Made by a program: the position numbers and the translations under genes. 10,642 bases of DNA from an uncultured Mycoplasma sp. (GTDB lineage: Bacteria; Bacillota_I; Bacilli_A; Mycoplasmatales; Metamycoplasmataceae). Shown here piece after piece: positions 9,701 to 10,642 of this stretch (positions within the stretch are counted from its first letter, which is position 1; each line of letters opens with the position of its first letter). The notes under the pieces were generated by a model, which had not been told where the DNA came from, made no database searches, and saw only the letters and a list, made by a program, of their open reading frames with translations. The stretch covers positions 1 to 10,642 of the forward strand of contig CASDWL010000029.1 in assembly GCA_949284615.1 (NCBI GenBank). The letters run 5' to 3'.

Positions 9701-10642
9701 AAATATTTTCATCATAAATATTTACAAATAATTTGTCATATTTTGATAATATGGCAACTTCTTTTTTGTCTTCATTACTTAAATTTATAAACATTAGCAT
9801 AATACCCAATCTTTCAGTAGTTATAATAGCATCAATTAATCTTAATTTATTATTAATATCATCATTATTGAAATTAACATTAAATTTTTCTGATAATACT
9901 ATTAATTTAGGTTTAACATTAGCAAGAATTGAAATAACTTTAGAATTTAATTCTTCAAATACTAACCCATATTTTACTTCTGATAATTCAAGAATTTTTA
10001 TTAAATTAATAAATTCCATAACTTTTTTGTATTTAACTTGATTAATCAAAAATATTATATTTTTTCTTGTCTTCATTAAATCAAATATTTCCTCTATTTG
10101 ATAATCATTAATACTTATAACAATTTTTTTATCTATTAATAATTCATTATTAGTCAAAATATATGAAGTGAATTTCTCTCTAATTTTTTTGTCAAAATCA
10201 TTCATTTTAATAATGTAATCATTTCAAAAATAATTTTCCAATGTAAATTGAGGAATATATAAATTAAACATATTTCTTTTTGTTTTCAATGAAGTTATTG
10301 GAATTTTTTCATATTTAATATTATTTGATTCAATCATATTATGAATACTCATAATTTTGTCTTTAAATTCTTCAAACTCATTAAATGTAATATTTTTTTG
10401 GTTAAAATAAAATGGTTTATTCATAATTTTTGATTTAACCAATACAAATGAAATTCTAGTCATTATTTTTGAAAAATTATTTTCATCAATATCATTTTCA
10501 CATTCTACAAAGCCACAACTTAAATAATAATTGTTAATATTAGATTTTTTTGCAGATCTTTTTAATTTGTTTTCTAAATTTCTTCTAGTTTTAGATAATT
10601 TTTTATATGAATCATTACTTGAAAACATAACAATAATAGAAT
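9693..10642 (-). CDS. Partial hypothetical protein with GGDEF-like C-terminal half and degenerate EAL-like domain
   Basis: This minus-strand gene runs off the right edge; its 5' end is outside. The frame is open from 10642 to the TAA at 9693-9695 once the TGA at 10226-10224 is read as Trp. An ATG at 10628 exists but has no Shine-Dalgarno sequence, and the frame stays open upstream, so it is probably not the true start. Numbering from that Met, 311 residues are visible. S-I-I-V-M-F-S-S-N-D across the Met resembles the strand after the GGDEF motif (EFAIILPNTD-like). Y-L-S-C-G-F-V-E (35-42) resembles the T-V-S-I-G-I-A-E strand, and 52-75 the final helix and strand of GGDEF domains. Residues ~104-311 follow the EAL order of strands: I-V-I-S-I-N-D-Y-Q (169-177), I-I-F-L-I-N (191-196), K-Y-G-L-V-F-E-E-L (219-227), P-K-L-I-V-L-S (240-246). 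The catalytic EAL, E-x-T-E, D-D-F-G and K-x-D residues are not there. Assignment is by eye and tentative. It converges on oppF and overlaps its end by 8 bases. Confidence 0.6.
9735..9767 (+). terminator. Possible Rho-independent terminator of the opp operon, inside the convergent gene
   Basis: GTCATATT (9735-9742) pairs with AATATGGC (9748-9755) around a 5-base loop, with one G-U wobble. TTCTTTTTT follows at 9759-9767. It begins 35 bases after the oppF stop, a plausible place to end the operon. The stem is AT-rich and weak, and lies within the coding part of the minus-strand gene, so chance pairing is possible. Confidence 0.35.

Noticed and set aside
9693..10205. A separate 170-residue minus-strand gene starting at 10205.
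   Set aside because: It is in frame with the upstream open stretch across a TGA (Trp) at 10226-10224, has no ribosome binding site of its own, and the domain pattern spans the junction.

Overview
The window reads as a mollicute (mycoplasma) chromosome segment. It is very AT-rich, and every gene here stays open only if TGA is read as tryptophan (genetic code 4). In-frame TGA codons fall where Trp is expected, for example the Met-Trp-Lys start of OppB. TGG is rare but present. Read with code 4 there are seven genes, all uninterrupted. The exact species cannot be fixed from the sequence; a Hominis- or Pneumoniae-lineage mycoplasma is a reasonable guess.

Left part (92-1042): a membrane protein with the hallmarks of the S (substrate-binding) component of an energy-coupling factor vitamin transporter. 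It carries an unusual charged cytoplasmic insertion in the middle.

Centre (1080-9700): a complete oligopeptide ABC transporter operon, oppA-oppB-oppC-oppD-oppF. It is tightly packed: oppA/oppB and oppC/oppD share TAATG stop-start junctions, oppB/oppC abut, and oppD/oppF overlap by 11 nt. OppA binds peptide outside, OppB and OppC form the channel, and OppD and OppF hydrolyse ATP inside. Three deviations stand out. OppA has an N-terminal membrane anchor but no lipobox cysteine. OppD and OppF lack the cysteine-rich C-terminal motif of the family. OppF has a coiled-coil-rich insertion of about 450 residues between its Q-loop and its ABC signature.

Right edge (9693-10642, minus strand): a convergent gene whose stop overlaps the end of oppF by 8 nt. 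It is cut by the window edge. Its visible part looks like the C-terminal half of a GGDEF-like domain followed by an EAL-like domain in which the catalytic residues are not recognisable. If correct, this is a degenerate cyclic-di-GMP-type protein in a mollicute, and it is the most novel item in the window. No RNA genes, insertion sequences, CRISPR arrays or long repeats were seen, and no gene-free stretch exceeds 100 bases.
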